From: Phycomyces blakesleeanus NRRL 1555(-)
Taxonomy: Eukaryota; Mucoromycota; Mucoromycetes; Mucorales; Phycomycetaceae
Direction: 5' to 3'
DNA: 64,000 nucleotides
NCBI RefSeq assembly: GCF_001638985.1
Contig: NW_017265154.1
Coordinates: 434,001-498,000 of the forward strand
This document shows positions 27,001 to 43,100 of this stretch, one piece after another. The notes beneath the pieces are model-generated. The model saw only the letters and a list, made by a program, of their open reading frames with translations. It was not told the origin of the DNA and did no database searches. The first letter of the stretch is position 1; each line of letters opens with the position of its first letter. Both the position numbers and the translations under genes were made by a program.

Positions 27001-27434
27001 TATATAAAGTTGTTTCCATGGTAACAAAAAAGAAAAAAAAAAGACTTGCCTTCAAGTTCATCGAGCATAGTAGCAGCCTCTGCCCATTCTTCATAGTGTG
27101 TTGCATTTTCGAGCTGTTTTGTGTATTGAGCCTTTGGATCAGAGCTTATTCCGCGCACCTTGTCATACAGCATCTATGCATATATATATTTGTATAAAAA
27201 TAAAATCAAGTAAAAGTAAATTCAGCTGGTTTAGATTGAGCTCATATATATATATATAAAAGTTGTATTGTTAATTCTTACATTAGACCATTGCCAACCT
27301 GCATCTAATGAGATTGCCTTTGTGGCATTAACTACGGGTGTGACAGAACACTGGACAGCATTTGTAATATCTGCTTTGGTTGGAATCCTTGTGGACTGAT
27401 GAGGATCTGTTGCGGTTACTAATTGTTCCATCAT
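24009..27434 (-). CDS. Patatin-domain triacylglycerol lipase (Tgl3/4/5 family)
   Basis: Lipid-droplet triacylglycerol lipase of the fungal Tgl3/4/5 and plant SDP1 group. Thirteen exons: complement(24009-24553, 24660-24846, 24952-25070, 25176-25237, 25328-25358, 25431-25522, 25698-25714, 25868-26104, 26172-26335, 26479-26677, 26783-26955, 27050-27173, 27282-27434), 700 aa. The DUF3336-like N-terminal part leads to an oxyanion motif G-G-G-T-L-G (about 212-217), the nucleophile elbow G-A-S-S-G with Ser 241, and the catalytic dyad Asp in D-G-S (Asp 392). Both catalytic residues are present. The last ~180 residues are Gln/Glu/Lys-rich and disordered. Exons of 17 and 31 nt are supported by phase and by the conserved W-S-A-V-A-A-S-C-S-V-P segment they build. 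Intron 2 has a GC donor (27044-27049 region). Confidence 0.92.
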
Positions 27435-27644
27435 GATGAGAGAGAATATAAAAAGAAAGAAAGAAAGAAAGAAAATAATAATAATAATAATAAAGAAGAA
27501 GAAGAAGAAGAAAGAACAATATATGTATGTATCCATGTATGTATGTATGTATGTCTATGAAGCCGAGCTTATCTTTCACGTGCAAATGATGATCTTTGCA
27601 TAGATGATATTGTGAGTACAGTATACTGTGCTATAAGTAAAGAA

Positions 27645-27688
<44 letters not shown>

Positions 27689-30005
27689 AAAGTTGTCATT
27701 TCTTATTATAATTATTATTCTAATAATAATAGTGGATATTACTAGTTAGCTAGTCAGGTTGGTCAGGTTTGGTGAGTTTATTAGTGTATGTATTATTCTT
27801 GAAATGTTTTACTATGGTTATTTGTATAAAATGCGTGTCTATATACTTTTTGAATTAATATCATTATTGTTTACCCCTCTTTCTCCTAAGGACAACCAAA
27901 TCAACCTTGTTTTTATTTTTTTATTATTACTCAGTGTTACTTACAGCCAAAATGCAAAATTATTAATAGGGGGGTTCTTTTTCTGTAGTAGCATTAATAT
28001 TCTATGTAAAAAAAAAATTAAAAAAGAAATACACCCCAGAGCACATTTGAAATATATACTTCTTGTTAGCTTTAAAGACAAGCCACAAGCCACAAAGCAT
28101 AAGGGTAGAGATAGTTATGTCTGGTTTGTGTTTTGGTCTATATCTGTTTGTACTTATCATGTGACCGAGTCTTCCCTCTAACATTTCAAAAAAAAAAAAA
28201 AAGATGATGAATTTATACGATCCATTTTTTATTACAAAGAAAAGAAAAAAAAATCGATTCCGAGAAATTGGAACCCTTACTACTATTATTATTTATTTAT
28301 TTTTAAATACAAGCCAAAAAGATGATTGTATAAAAAGAAGGTGGGATCTTGGAGTCAAATATATGAATCTACATACAAAATATAATTAGGTACACGGCCA
28401 TCTTATCCGACAATTCCAAGACTGTGTTTCTTTTATTTTATTTTATTATTTATTTTTATACCAAGGTTGCCAAGATCTGTTAATTGCATAAAGACCTATA
28501 TTTATAAAATAGACTTTAGAGTTTTTTTTTTTTTTGATTTCTTGCTCTACAAAATAATAATAATAATGAAAGAAAGCGTGGCTCAATACATACAAGCTTT
28601 GAATTCAAAATGTATAAAAATGAAGGAAAATGGATAAAATACTTAAAAGGCAATTTGTCTTATCTCTAATAAAATATTTTTAAGAGTTTTGATTAAGAAT
28701 AGCATAAATATATACACAGATAAGATGGAACGCAATAAAATAACCTTGTTTTCGCTCGTTGTCCGCCCGAGGTAGTACTTTTATTGTACAACACAAACCA
28801 CACCATACAACCCAATTTTATTTTATTTCTAATATTCTTGGTTTCTTCCTTTTTATTTTATTTTTTTTACATATTCACCATCTCTCTTTGTGTCCAAAAT
28901 TACAAACAAACCAATAATAAAAAAAATAAATTAAAAGGCTATAATAAAGAGCACGCTTGTAATAATATAAATATTTTGTATACTGTATATATATTTATTT
29001 TATTTTATATAATAATAATAAATAATAAAGGAAGAAGAAGAGGTAATAGTAGTAAAGGTTGGTTGGAGGAGGAAAAGGAAATAAAAATAAAAATCTCTGA
29101 TATATTTACACCCAAAAGGCCCTTTCTGTTTTTTTTTTTTTTCTATTTCTAATTTTTTTTTGTTTCTTTCACAATCTTTTCTTCATTTCCCTTGATCTTT
29201 TCTTTCTCTCTCTCTTTTTTTTAATATAAAAAAAAACCCAAAAAAGAAGCACAGCAAAAATATAGGTCAAGAAGAATGAAAATGAAAATGAAAATGAATG
29301 AAAATTAAAGTGAAGAAAACAAAAATAAAGAAAATAAATAAATAAAAAAAAAAAAAAAAGTTACTCTTGGTTTTACAGGAATGAAAGTTGAAAGATGCAA
29401 AAAAAAAATAAAAAAAAAAAATGGCCGGCCTTCTTCTTCTTCTTCTTCTTCTTCTTTTTTGGGGGGAGGAAATTCAGTGGAGTTGAGTTGAATTTGGTTG
29501 GGCTGGTTGGGTTGGTAAGTGCGTACTTGGGATAGAAAGACGACTACTGCTTGATTCCTTGTTGTGTAATCCTCTTTGTCTTGTTTTTGCCTCAAGATTT
29601 TTTTTTTGTTGTTGACCGAATATTTTATATATAGCGTTTAGTTTATCTGCTTCTGCTTCTGTTTCTTGTAATGTAATATAATATAATGTATGGTAGTGCA
29701 ATTTAGTGTAGTGTAGTGTATTGTAGTATGGTGTAGTATGGTGTGGCGAGGCAAGGTGTAAGATTTGCTGTAATGCGTGTGTTGTATTGGGTTGTGTGAA
29801 TAGAATTGGTTGTAATATATATTGGTTCCTTTTTGTAGTGTAGATTCTTGACAGTAGAAGAGGACCAAGCACATTAAGTATGTATGTATGTACGTATGTA
29901 TGTATGTATGTATGTATGTATGTTCCAGTATCTTTTTCTCTCTCAATTTGCCTTATACATATACATACACATACACATACATACAATAGATAGGAATAGT
30001 AGTAT
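27435..30005. other. Intergenic, AT-rich, no gene seen
   Basis: Holds the lipase 5' region and the 3' flank of the GT49 gene. It contains (TA)n at 27647-27685, several poly-A/T runs, GAAA/GAT-like simple repeats, and (GTAT)n at 29878-29922. Open stretches here are low-complexity and do not splice into a recognisable protein. Confidence 0.6.
29878..29922. repeat. (GTAT)n microsatellite
   Basis: About eleven tandem 4-bp units with one variant, directly downstream of the GT49 gene. Confidence 0.9.
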
Positions 30006-32001
30006 TTATGCTTCGGTGGGTCCCTTGATTGTTGATCGGAAGCCACGGATCTTTTGGCATTCTGTCTTGAGGTTGTCTGCCAGAGGTTCGTCCCATGCAC
30101 CAGTAGCCACAAACAGGCGAGAGTAACGAAGGCAGAGTTCTTCTCTAAAGTTGCTATACAGTTTACGATTGTATTGACGCTAAAGAAAGAAAGAAGACAA
30201 TTAATAAATAAATAAAGAAATATTACAATTGATAGCTTTACCTCTTTTCTTCTGGTCTCTTCTGGATACTCGTGGGTCTGATGGATCAGGAAATCGGCCG
30301 GCAGGACATAATAATCAATTCCAGACAGATAGATTTCATAGAGACAGGCAGCCTTGTTTGCACCATACCCAATGAACCGTTCATCGCACCAGGGTGAGCC
30401 TTCCTTTTTGTAGATGATATAGGGCTCATAAGAGAAATTGTAATCGACGACCTTGTAGGGTTGTGCCAGAGCACTATCTGTAGGAGTTTGGTACCACTGG
30501 GTGTAGTTTGTAGACCCGTGTCCTCTTAACCAGGACTTGTGGAACATGTCGATTTTGTCTTCCTCGACCTCCTGGAGTAGCTGGGCCTTTGTGGTCGGGA
30601 AAGTACGCCAGTCCAGACCGTCGTCCTGGACAAGATACTCAAATGCCGGCACCACCAGGGCGGTCTTTCCGGCCCGAAGCTTGTCCATAATGGCTGGGTT
30701 GTTGCGGATCGACTTGCGGAAGTCTGTGCACAGGTGGAAGTCAACATCAAGCATCATGATGTAGTCTGTACGGGCAAAGAACTTGGCTACGTTTCGCCAC
30801 ATGTTGAACTGCCGATCGAATTTGTCGACGATGAGATGGATGTCAACATAGTCGCGCAAGTCGGGGTTAACCGCGTAAAGAGCTCTGAGTTCCTCAATCG
30901 TCTCTTCCTTTGTATCGTCATCGTTAACATGGACTGCTGCCGAGATTGGGCCTAGATTTATTTTAATTTTTTATTTAATTTTTTGATTGTCCAATTCATC
31001 CCCCCCCCCAAAAAAAAATAAAAAAAAAATAAAGAAGAGATGTGCGTGAACCAAAAAAAGGAATTGGATAATAATAATAAGTTTTGCTTTTTTTTTATAA
31101 TACAAATATATTTATATATATAAAACTAATATCATCATCAAGAGGCGGAGATGCAATTCCTTTTTTTTTTTTTACTTCTTTACTATCCATTATTCTACCA
31201 CTACCACTATTATTATTATAGTTATCTATAGTGCTATTGATATTACTGCTTATTTTATTTAAATATTTATTTATAGCACCTTGCTGCTGTTATCCAAACT
31301 ACAACAATTTACTGCTACCCCACCCACTTGATAATTATCTCTCTCTCTTCTTTTTTCTTTTTTTTAAAACACCGTGTATATATAAAATATATATATATAA
31401 AAAAAAAAGTGTATTTAAAATAAACTTACCCTTGTAGTGTGTTGCTAGGCGACTTAATACCTTGAATCGGTTGCGTGTGACGAGTGTTGCCATGGTAATA
31501 TCTTCTTGTTCGGGCACTTTTTGTGCCTTGAAGTAATAAGGCTTGAGATCAGAGGGACCCATGGCATCAGAAAACACCTTTGACATCAAAAATTGTTCGG
31601 ACATTGACTGGCTAACGTCTAGAAAATATGATTAGTTTCTTTTTTTTTTAGAGAAAGCCTAGAAACCAATATAATTGTTTTTTTTTCTTACCTTTATCGC
31701 CTACTCCTCCTGACCATGGAACAGATACTTGTTGTTGTTGTGATGATTGTTGTTGTTGTTGTTGTGATGGTGTATTTAACAGATCCTGTTGTTGGCCTGC
31801 TGCTACTACTACTGGATGTTGGTTTGTAAAATCAGTTTTGTCGTCTGGACCACGAGGGAAGATGCCGTTGGTGTCTTGGCTGGGACTTTGGGAATGAGAG
31901 GAATAAAAGTGTTTGGCTGTGTAGACGACCGAGAGGAAGACGTAGCCTATGAAGAGGTACTTTGCCACCTTTGAAAACGATGAAGGAAAATCGATCCTCA
32001 T
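30006..32001 (-). CDS. GT49-family (LARGE/B4GAT1-like) glycosyltransferase
   Basis: Type II Golgi membrane glycosyltransferase. Four exons, complement(30006-30179, 30242-30951, 31430-31618, 31692-32001), give 460 aa. A short cytoplasmic tail is followed by one hydrophobic anchor (about 11-31) and a Gln-rich stem containing polyglutamine runs. The catalytic domain starts near residue 140: T-L-V-T-R-N-R-F, an H-V-N-D-D-D segment, F-N-M-W-R-N-V-A and the nucleotide-sugar DxD motif L-D-V-D-F (Asp 235, Asp 237). W-C-D-E-R-F-I-G-Y-G-x-N-K and H-Q-T-H-E-Y-P near the C-terminus are typical of GT49. In animals this family adds glucuronic acid in dystroglycan glycans; the fungal acceptor is unknown. 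Confidence 0.9.
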
Positions 32002-33650
32002 TTTCTTTTGATTTTTGAAGGTTTTGATTTGAAAGTTCTTTTCTTTTTTGTTTGAATATTAAAATAATATTGATAGCTAAATTGTATCTATATTTATATT
32101 ATATTATATTAGTTAAAATATATATATATGTGTGTGTGCTTTGTGGTAAAAGTAAAAGAAATAAAAGAGAGAGAAGAAAGAGAGAGAAAGGAAGATCCAG
32201 GGCGGAAAGGAGCGGAAGGAACAAGGAAAGATTGTATTTTATAGGCAAACAAAAAATCGCAAAAAAAAAAAATCAAAAGCGGACTTGTGCTAGACTAGAA
32301 CAAAAAAAAAGAAAAAGAAAAGAAAAAGAAAAAACAGACAAACAGAGATTTTTTTTCTTCTTCTTTTGTGATACACATCCCGAATATTTATTTATATACT
32401 TTTTTTTTATAGAGACAGATAAATATAAAACATATATATAAATTATGTATATTTATAGTATATTATATTCTTAAAGGTAATGTAAAAAAAAAAAGAAAAA
32501 AAAATTAAAATCAACCAATTGAAATTAGTTTATAAAATTCGTGGGTCGTAAAGAATTGGATCAATGTACAAGGAGAATGAATAAATGTCTTTAATTGCTA
32601 TTAGTATTATGATTAGTATTTAAATGACACAAATAAGATAAGATAAAATAAATCAATAGAAAGAAAGAAAAGACAAGGGAAACAAGAAAGGGGTTTATTG
32701 TATCTTATTTTTATTCTGTTGGGTGTTTGTATTGTGTATGTATTGTGTAGAATGAATGAATAAATAACAAGAAAGTTAAAAATCCTCAAAAGAGCAATCG
32801 TACAAGAATTGTTTAAAAATACACCTTGTTTTATGTATCTATTTATTCACAACTATATATATACTTTCTATCATCATCATCATCATCATCATCACTATCA
32901 GTAGTATCAAAATTAATAATAAATAAAGTAACCATAGCAACTACAGTAACTATAGCAACATCAACAAAGATAATAACAATAAAGTGTTGTACAATGACCA
33001 CTTGTCTCAATCCATTTAATCATTCACCCCCCCCCCCCCCCCCCCCCAAAGAATACATCTACATATACAAGAATAAGAAAAATTAAAACATACCTTTAAT
33101 TAGACAATTCTTTATTATACCTATATTTCTTTGGAAAATTTTAATCAAAATTTAGAAATATAAATATAAATATAAATACACTTTTTGTTTCTGAAATAAT
33201 ATTTGTTGATCCCAAAAAAAGAAATAAATCTGTTCTCTATTTTGATTTGATTTGATTTTATTTTTTGTAATAAAATAAACAAACCAAAAGAATGGGTGGA
33301 CAGATGATACAATAGACAATAAACTTTAGTCCAAAACAAAAATTAAATTTCAATTGCTATCATTATATGATTATTCATTTATTTATTTTATAAAGAAGCA
33401 GAAGAAGTGTTTGTCGCCGTCTGGATTTTAACAGAATACAGAACTATAAGTATGTAATCCTTGATGCCTTATTGATACTCATACAAGCTTGTCTCTTGGT
33501 CATGATCTCATCAGAACTATGTTTGAATTTTTATTTATTTATTCTGAAATCAATTAAATAAAACTGAGTTGCAAGCTTTATTATTGACGAAAATCACTTG
33601 CTTTTTCTTGTTTTTTATTTTTATTTTCTTGCCATTGTTTCATTATGTAG

Positions 33651-33681
<31 letters not shown>

Positions 33682-35437
33682 AAAGGATGTCTATATCACT
33701 ACCCAATCATTATCCTATCCGGTAAGGTAGGAGCACAAGCAAAAATACAGTATAGAAAGAAAAGAAAAAGGTTATAAAATTTTCGGAAGCAAGCCAAGGA
33801 GAGTGAGCGGATTATGAGGAAGGGGTTATGCTACACAGAATCAAGTCTAGGAAACACAGTCAGACCAAACCAGAAAAGAATATAATAATAAAGGAGTGCG
33901 TGAATTGTTGCTATCCTTTCTTCTTCTTTCTAACAAATGGATAAAGGAATGAAGGAACTAAAACAAGATAAATATCACATTCCTCCCCGATAAATACTTT
34001 CTCAATTAAACCTTACACCAGACTTGAAAGATATAAAGAATCTTTTTTTTTAAAGAAAAAGGCATCTTTACCTACTTCTCAAGATCCATTGACTGTTAGC
34101 CAATTAGGTAGAAAGAGATCAAAACATAGAGAAAAAATAATTGAGAAACTAATATGTAACATAATCATAACATATTAAATCTATAGTCAATTCCACAGCC
34201 AATCATATAACTCATTTTCTTTTTTAAAAAAAAATTCATCAGTATTCTGTCATGCTCAATATGTTGAATAGTTTGCCATTAACTCCGCCAATAATAAATA
34301 TCAAAATCAAAATCAAAATCATATATATATTAATTAAGCAAAATGATAATGATAATTATAAAGAAACAACAAATGGTATTCAAATACACGTGTATACATT
34401 AATAAACATACATTTTGATCCTTTGTATATTGTATTATGCTTATCTATCTCTATAGTAATCATGCATACAAAATACTATAGATCTACAGTCTGGGTACGA
34501 GCACCCTGAGGTTTATCCTACAGTTGCTGGCTTAGAGAATACAAAAAACATCTTTGGAATCTATAAGGATAAATGATGATAAAAAGAAACAGACAAATAG
34601 ATGCGCAGGTGCACTAGCTGAATACATAGAATTTCATGAAAACAATGATTAATATATACACTAATATAGATAGATTATTATAGGCAAAATAGTAGCAATA
34701 GTACCCACTCACTATTGATAGTGATAATGGTAGTAATGGTTGGGTTGGGGGGAGAGGGAGGGAGGGAGAAAAGAAAGTATAAGAAGGATTGGGGGAGTAC
34801 AAGATCATTGAATTGGAAAATGCTGTCTTTGGATAGTTCCAAAGAGCCAATTCACCTCGTGCATTACCTTTTTTGTAGGTAGATCCGCTAGGTACTTTTT
34901 ATTTATTTATTTTTATTAGCAGAGGTCCGTCTGTCTGTCTATCTATCTATCTATCTGTATATAATTATAAATATATATATATATATATATATATACACCC
35001 AAAACATAAAAGTATTGTAAAATCCTCTCTCTCTCTCTTTTGCATTATCAAACTCGGTCGTAAAGATCACCAACAAAATAAAAATAAAAATAAAAATAAA
35101 AATAAAAATAAAAATCGCATTATTATATGACAATGCATTGCATTATCTTACATTACAACAACAGTAACAGTAACAGTAACATGGCAACAAATATATACTT
35201 TTTTTTTTGCCATGGTAACCCTACAACTACTTTTTTACGACAAAATATATGTATTACACAAACCCAATCTAATACAGGAAATAATAAATTGATATACAAA
35301 TAAATAAATAAATATATATAAAATCAATTAGATTATACTGTTTACGTCATTAATTTTCAGAACCCACCAAAGCTCAGTTCCTCCAACTAAACTCATCTAA
35401 AACATCTTATTCGAAATCGTCATCCCGGGGATATACC
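32002..35437. other. Intergenic between divergent GT49 and MAPK B genes
   Basis: A 3.4-kb AT-rich interval without a credible gene. It contains purine-rich GAAA-type runs around 32150-32340, a 21-bp poly-C tract at 33027-33047, a (TA)n run near 33651-33676, and a string of AAATAA-type repeats near 35088-35116. It should include the promoters of both flanking genes. Confidence 0.6.
33027..33047. repeat. Poly-C homopolymer (21 C)
   Basis: Twenty-one consecutive C on the + strand, striking against the AT-rich background; the exact length could be affected by sequencing error. Confidence 0.85.
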
Positions 35438-38460
<3,023 letters not shown>

Positions 38461-38774
38461 TAAGAATATCAATGATAGTGATAGTGATAATACCAAATAA
38501 CAATTAGTAATAAATAATAGCCAGAATACCCTTGTAATTCCATCCACTAAAATCTCAATCTAAATGATATCTCTCTCTCTTTATAAGTTTCTATTTAATT
38601 TCTATTTATTTTTTTATTTATTTTTTAAAAAAAAAGGGAAAGTTAAAGTAGTATAAAAGAATAGTAAGAATAATAGTAAAGTATAGTATCAGTTAGTTTA
38701 ATTAATTAATTAATTTTATATATATATATATATATATTTGGTTTGAATTGGTTTCTCTTCCTTCTACATTACAT

Positions 38775-39621
38775 CTACTCTTCCTTTACTTTTACTTTTC
38801 CCTCGGCAATTTCAGACTCGATTGTCTCATGAGCAACCCGGGGAACCTTTTCGCCACTGTTGCCGGTAACGAAATCCTCGATAGGTTCAAATGCACGGTC
38901 AACCAGGATCTCTATTGGATGATCAAAGATGTATGGTAAGAATGGAACGACGCAGAGACCGAGCGAGGTTGGGCCCCAAGCACGAAGCTTTGGGTTCTTG
39001 ACATCCTTGAAGGCCTTTGCACTGTATTTAACAACCGAGTGAATGGTCATCATGGGAAATGCCATGGAAGCAAGACCTTGGAAGATACCACGCTTAACTG
39101 CGATTGTGGCTACAATTGAGTTTTCCTAATAGAATTAAAGAATGAATGATAATAGCAATAATTAGATAAATGTATAAACCAACAACCAGAAACAAATGGC
39201 TATACAATCTTTAACTCATATACACCCACACAGGAAAGGCAGATAAACAAACAAAGGAGAAGAAGAATCCATTTTCTCCTCTTATCATCCTACTAACTTC
39301 TCTCTTTCTCTATTTGTCACAGTCTTATACCTTTCCAGCCTGAATTGCTTTGTAACTCTCATATCCAACATCCAAACCAAGATATGCCCAACTGATACCA
39401 TAGGCTGCCTTGACCAAAAGAGGAGATACTACTGGACGAAATGCTTCACCGATATCCGAAGTGTAGGCAAGATAACGGCTTGAGGCCACTATGAGAGTTC
39501 TGAGACGGGCACCATATGCAAGATAACGAGCCTTTGTGTCGATGGAATCCAGGTCGCCATGTTCCAACTTGGTCAGCAAGGGTTCGTTGGAGTGTTTGTT
39601 ATCGTCTTTAGGGGAGGACAT
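38775..39621 (-). CDS. Mitochondrial fission process protein 1 (MTP18-like)
   Basis: Two exons, complement(38775-39125, 39331-39621), give 213 aa. The N-terminal part holds R-Y-L-A-Y-G-A-R-L-R and R-Y-L-A-Y-T-S-D-I-G-E-A-F-R-P, then W-A-Y-L-G-L-D-V-G-Y-E-S, the signature of the MTFP1/MTP18 family of inner-membrane proteins that influence mitochondrial fission. Exon 2 supplies a second hydrophobic block (P-T-S-L-G-L-C-V-V-P-F-L-P-Y-I-F-D-H-P) and an acidic/Lys C-terminus. Convergent with MAPK B, 314 bp between stop codons. Start is the ATG at 39621. Confidence 0.9.
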
Positions 39622-40088
39622 GGGTGGCTTTATTTTTATTATTATTTTTAAAAAAAAATTACAAGAAAGAAAGAAAGAGAGAGAGAAAGAGCGAAAAAGA
39701 AGCGGGTTGAGTCAAGTCATGCACCAGTACTTTGTTCTTTTTTTTTTTTGACTCACAAAAAGAAAAAAATTAAATTAAATGCACAATGGTGACCGTCTCT
39801 TCGGAACAAATGTGTGTGCTTGTATCTTTTACCTATTTATCTGTCAATTTATTAAGTCTGTTCATAAGCAAGTATGTATATATAGCTGTGTCTATAATAC
39901 TTTTATAAAATTAAGCACTTTATATATTATTTCATATGCTTATAGGTATAACTACTTATATATTAAAGAGGTACATTGTTTAGTGACATTGTAATCCGTA
40001 ATACCCCAAATGATATTATTCAAATGAAAAAATATGTAGTGTATATATATATATTTGCCGCTCAAAAAGGGTATAAATATTAGCCGTG

Positions 40089-40122
<34 letters not shown>

Positions 40123-43100
40123 CGCGTAATTTTCTACACACAAAATATAAACCTCAAAATTGATGTATATTTAAGCCAATAATATTAATGTATTTAGGTT
40201 ATTCTTGCTGTATAATTGAAAAGCATAAAAATAGAAATTAATTTCATATTTTGTTTTATTTTATTTTATAAAATATTGGCTTGGCAGTAGCTTCCATTAC
40301 TTCCATTGACAGAATAAAGAAACGTGGCATTTATTATTATTGTTGTTATTGTTATTATAAACGTGTATCAGCCTTTTAGCAATAGGGGACCTTGTTAATA
40401 ATATAATAAAAAAAAAAATTGAGGCACAATGCACACAAATATAAAATATAAAACAAAGATGCTTAAAATATTTATTAGGAAAAAAGCTGGAGAGAGATAT
40501 ATAAAATAAATTATTGATCCATATTTGTTAAAATGTAGATCTTTAGATTGTTACCTCGGTTATTTGATCAGCAATACAAATTACCAAAACGCCAAAATGA
40601 AATGTAAATTATTATCTTTTTCTTTGGAGGGTGTACATCTACTCCCCTTGTAGAAAGAAAGAAAAAAAAAAGTAGTAGTAGAGTTAGATTCTTGTTAACT
40701 AATGAATTCTTTATTTTATATTTTTTATTTTGAATAATGGAATCTATACAAGATACCTAAAGAAAATAATAATATTATGCATGTGCGTATATCTGTACCT
40801 GTTCACCTTTTTGTTTTTTGTTTTTGGGAATGGAAGATGCTGTTTCTGGGTATATCCTTTTTAACACCAATCATAATGAATAACAAAAACTAAATGCACC
40901 AGAACAGACTATATAACCTGTGCAGTTATTGGACACAAAATTAAATGATAAAAAGTAAGATCTAACAAGTTGAAAAGTGCTTTCACCTCTGCCATTTCTT
41001 ACAGTGTGAGTACCCAAAGGTCTCTAACTGTATTCCTTCAACGTTTTGCTCGCACACAACTGTTTCATTCCGAGAATTTCTATTCAGCCATATACATATT
41101 TCTTTTTTCTTTCTTGATTAGTGTTACCCAAAAAAATATATGTATATTTTTATATATAATATACTTCAAACTTTCAAGTAGTACAAATCTACACTACGCT
41201 TTTTTTTTTTAAAAAAAATGGTCCCTCTTACGTAGATATAAATTATTTTTGGTTAATGATGTTGTTTGGATTTTATGTATTATATATTTATACTGTTGTC
41301 TGGACCTCTTGTCCTTTTGAAAATCTTTCCGAAATAGCCGTATAGTTTATTACCTTGATTAAATTATACAAAAGAATAATAATTATAATTACTCATAAAT
41401 ATGTATATATAACAGTTACAGGCAGCTCCATTTTTTCTTTCTCTCTCACTTATTTATTTAAAATTAGTATAGCACTATAAGAAAAATACACAGAAACTAA
41501 GTCCAGAATAAAATGAAGGCATCGATTAAAGACTAGCTAGGCGATGAACAAACGATGACGGACATATTTTAGATTGCAAAAAAATCTTCTTCCTTCTATT
41601 ACATACATACACGCTATACACAAAAACAAAACACAAAGGCACCTTTTGTGTGTGTATATGGATTCTTCCTACAGATAGTATATCAATCACATCAAGAGGA
41701 ACATTACAAAAAAAAGAAAAAGACACAATATCAGTAACAAGATAAAGCTTGAAAAATGACATGAAAAAAATTGTATAATGATTTTAGTATTAAGATCGTT
41801 TGCTTGTATATATTCTAGATACTTTAAATGGAACGATAGAGTACAGATCTATAAATCAGTAAATATCTGTGTATAGCCTGTCAATAGTCTTTGACAAAAA
41901 ATTGTGTATCGCTAGCCTTAATTCTTCACACCCTTCCGTCCTTTCATTCCTACCTTCTTTCTATTGCCTTGTATACAACCTTCAAAATGAAACATTGATC
42001 TAATGAAGGAATGAATAGATATTTAATAATTGTTGTTGTTAATATAAAAAAAAAGCATTAATTGATTGCTCTTTCTTTCTTTATTTATTTAGGTGTACAC
42101 CTCTTTATTGATCTATTTTGAGATACTCATGTAACAAAATTTAGCTAGAAACATTAGTTGTATTTACAAATATGCAAAAGTAGATCCAATTCAGCAAGGA
42201 AAAGAAATATGGGCTGAAGGGCGTAATTAACAATAAATTATAGTGTTTATTATTATACAAAGCCATAGTTATACTGCACTACAATATTGCATGCTATTTA
42301 TTTTTACAAACCAGGGTACATCCGATGTTGATGATTATGTACGTACCTATACATATCCAAATGTATAAATATGAAAGAAAGGGCGTTGTTAGCGTAACCC
42401 TAGACTGGTTCTGGGCTATAAAGCACATGGAAACAAAAAATCAAAACCTAAAATTAGTGTGTATGAAAGTAAGTGTATACAAGTGAGTGAATGAGTGACG
42501 GGGGGAAAGATTCTTCTATCGTTCGACAATTGTCCTACACACCAGAAATATCCTTACAATCTGATATCTTGAAAGTAAAAATCATTACTGTTATTGAAGA
42601 AGCTTTCCCTTCACTTTTTTTTTGACTACATTAAGAAAACAAAAAAGAAAGGAAGAAATAGGCTATTCAGAGGCAGGTCCCGTGATTGGCTTCCCGGGGA
42701 AAGGGACTCTGAAGGAAATCTTTTTGTTTTCCTTCTCTTTCTTATACCGTCTGTCAACTGGTCTTTCATGGATAAAATTATGGATTTTTAGTATATTGCA
42801 TATTTTAGCTGCCTACATATTCATTCATTTAATTAACATCATCATCATTTTTTCGATCGATAGGTTTGGTATGTTCAAGAACTGTTCTTTGTGTTCCCAT
42901 CTATGCCTTGAAAAAGTTTTAAGCAAGTCCCCTCCCACCCAGCCAGCTTATATTTATCTATATTATTCTTATCCTCAAAAGACATTCTGGATATACTAAT
43001 TCAAGCTGTTTGGAGGACATGGCTTTGTTATAGTTTGAGAAATTGTTTGTGGAATAAGATATCTTACCGCTGTCTTGAATTCCCGACACAACCCTAACCA

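Noticed and set aside
29474..30241. Open extension of the GT49 frame beyond exon 3 on the minus strand
   Set aside because: The conserved protein continues through a GTAAAG donor at 30241 to exon 4 (30006-30179); the unspliced extension is low complexity.
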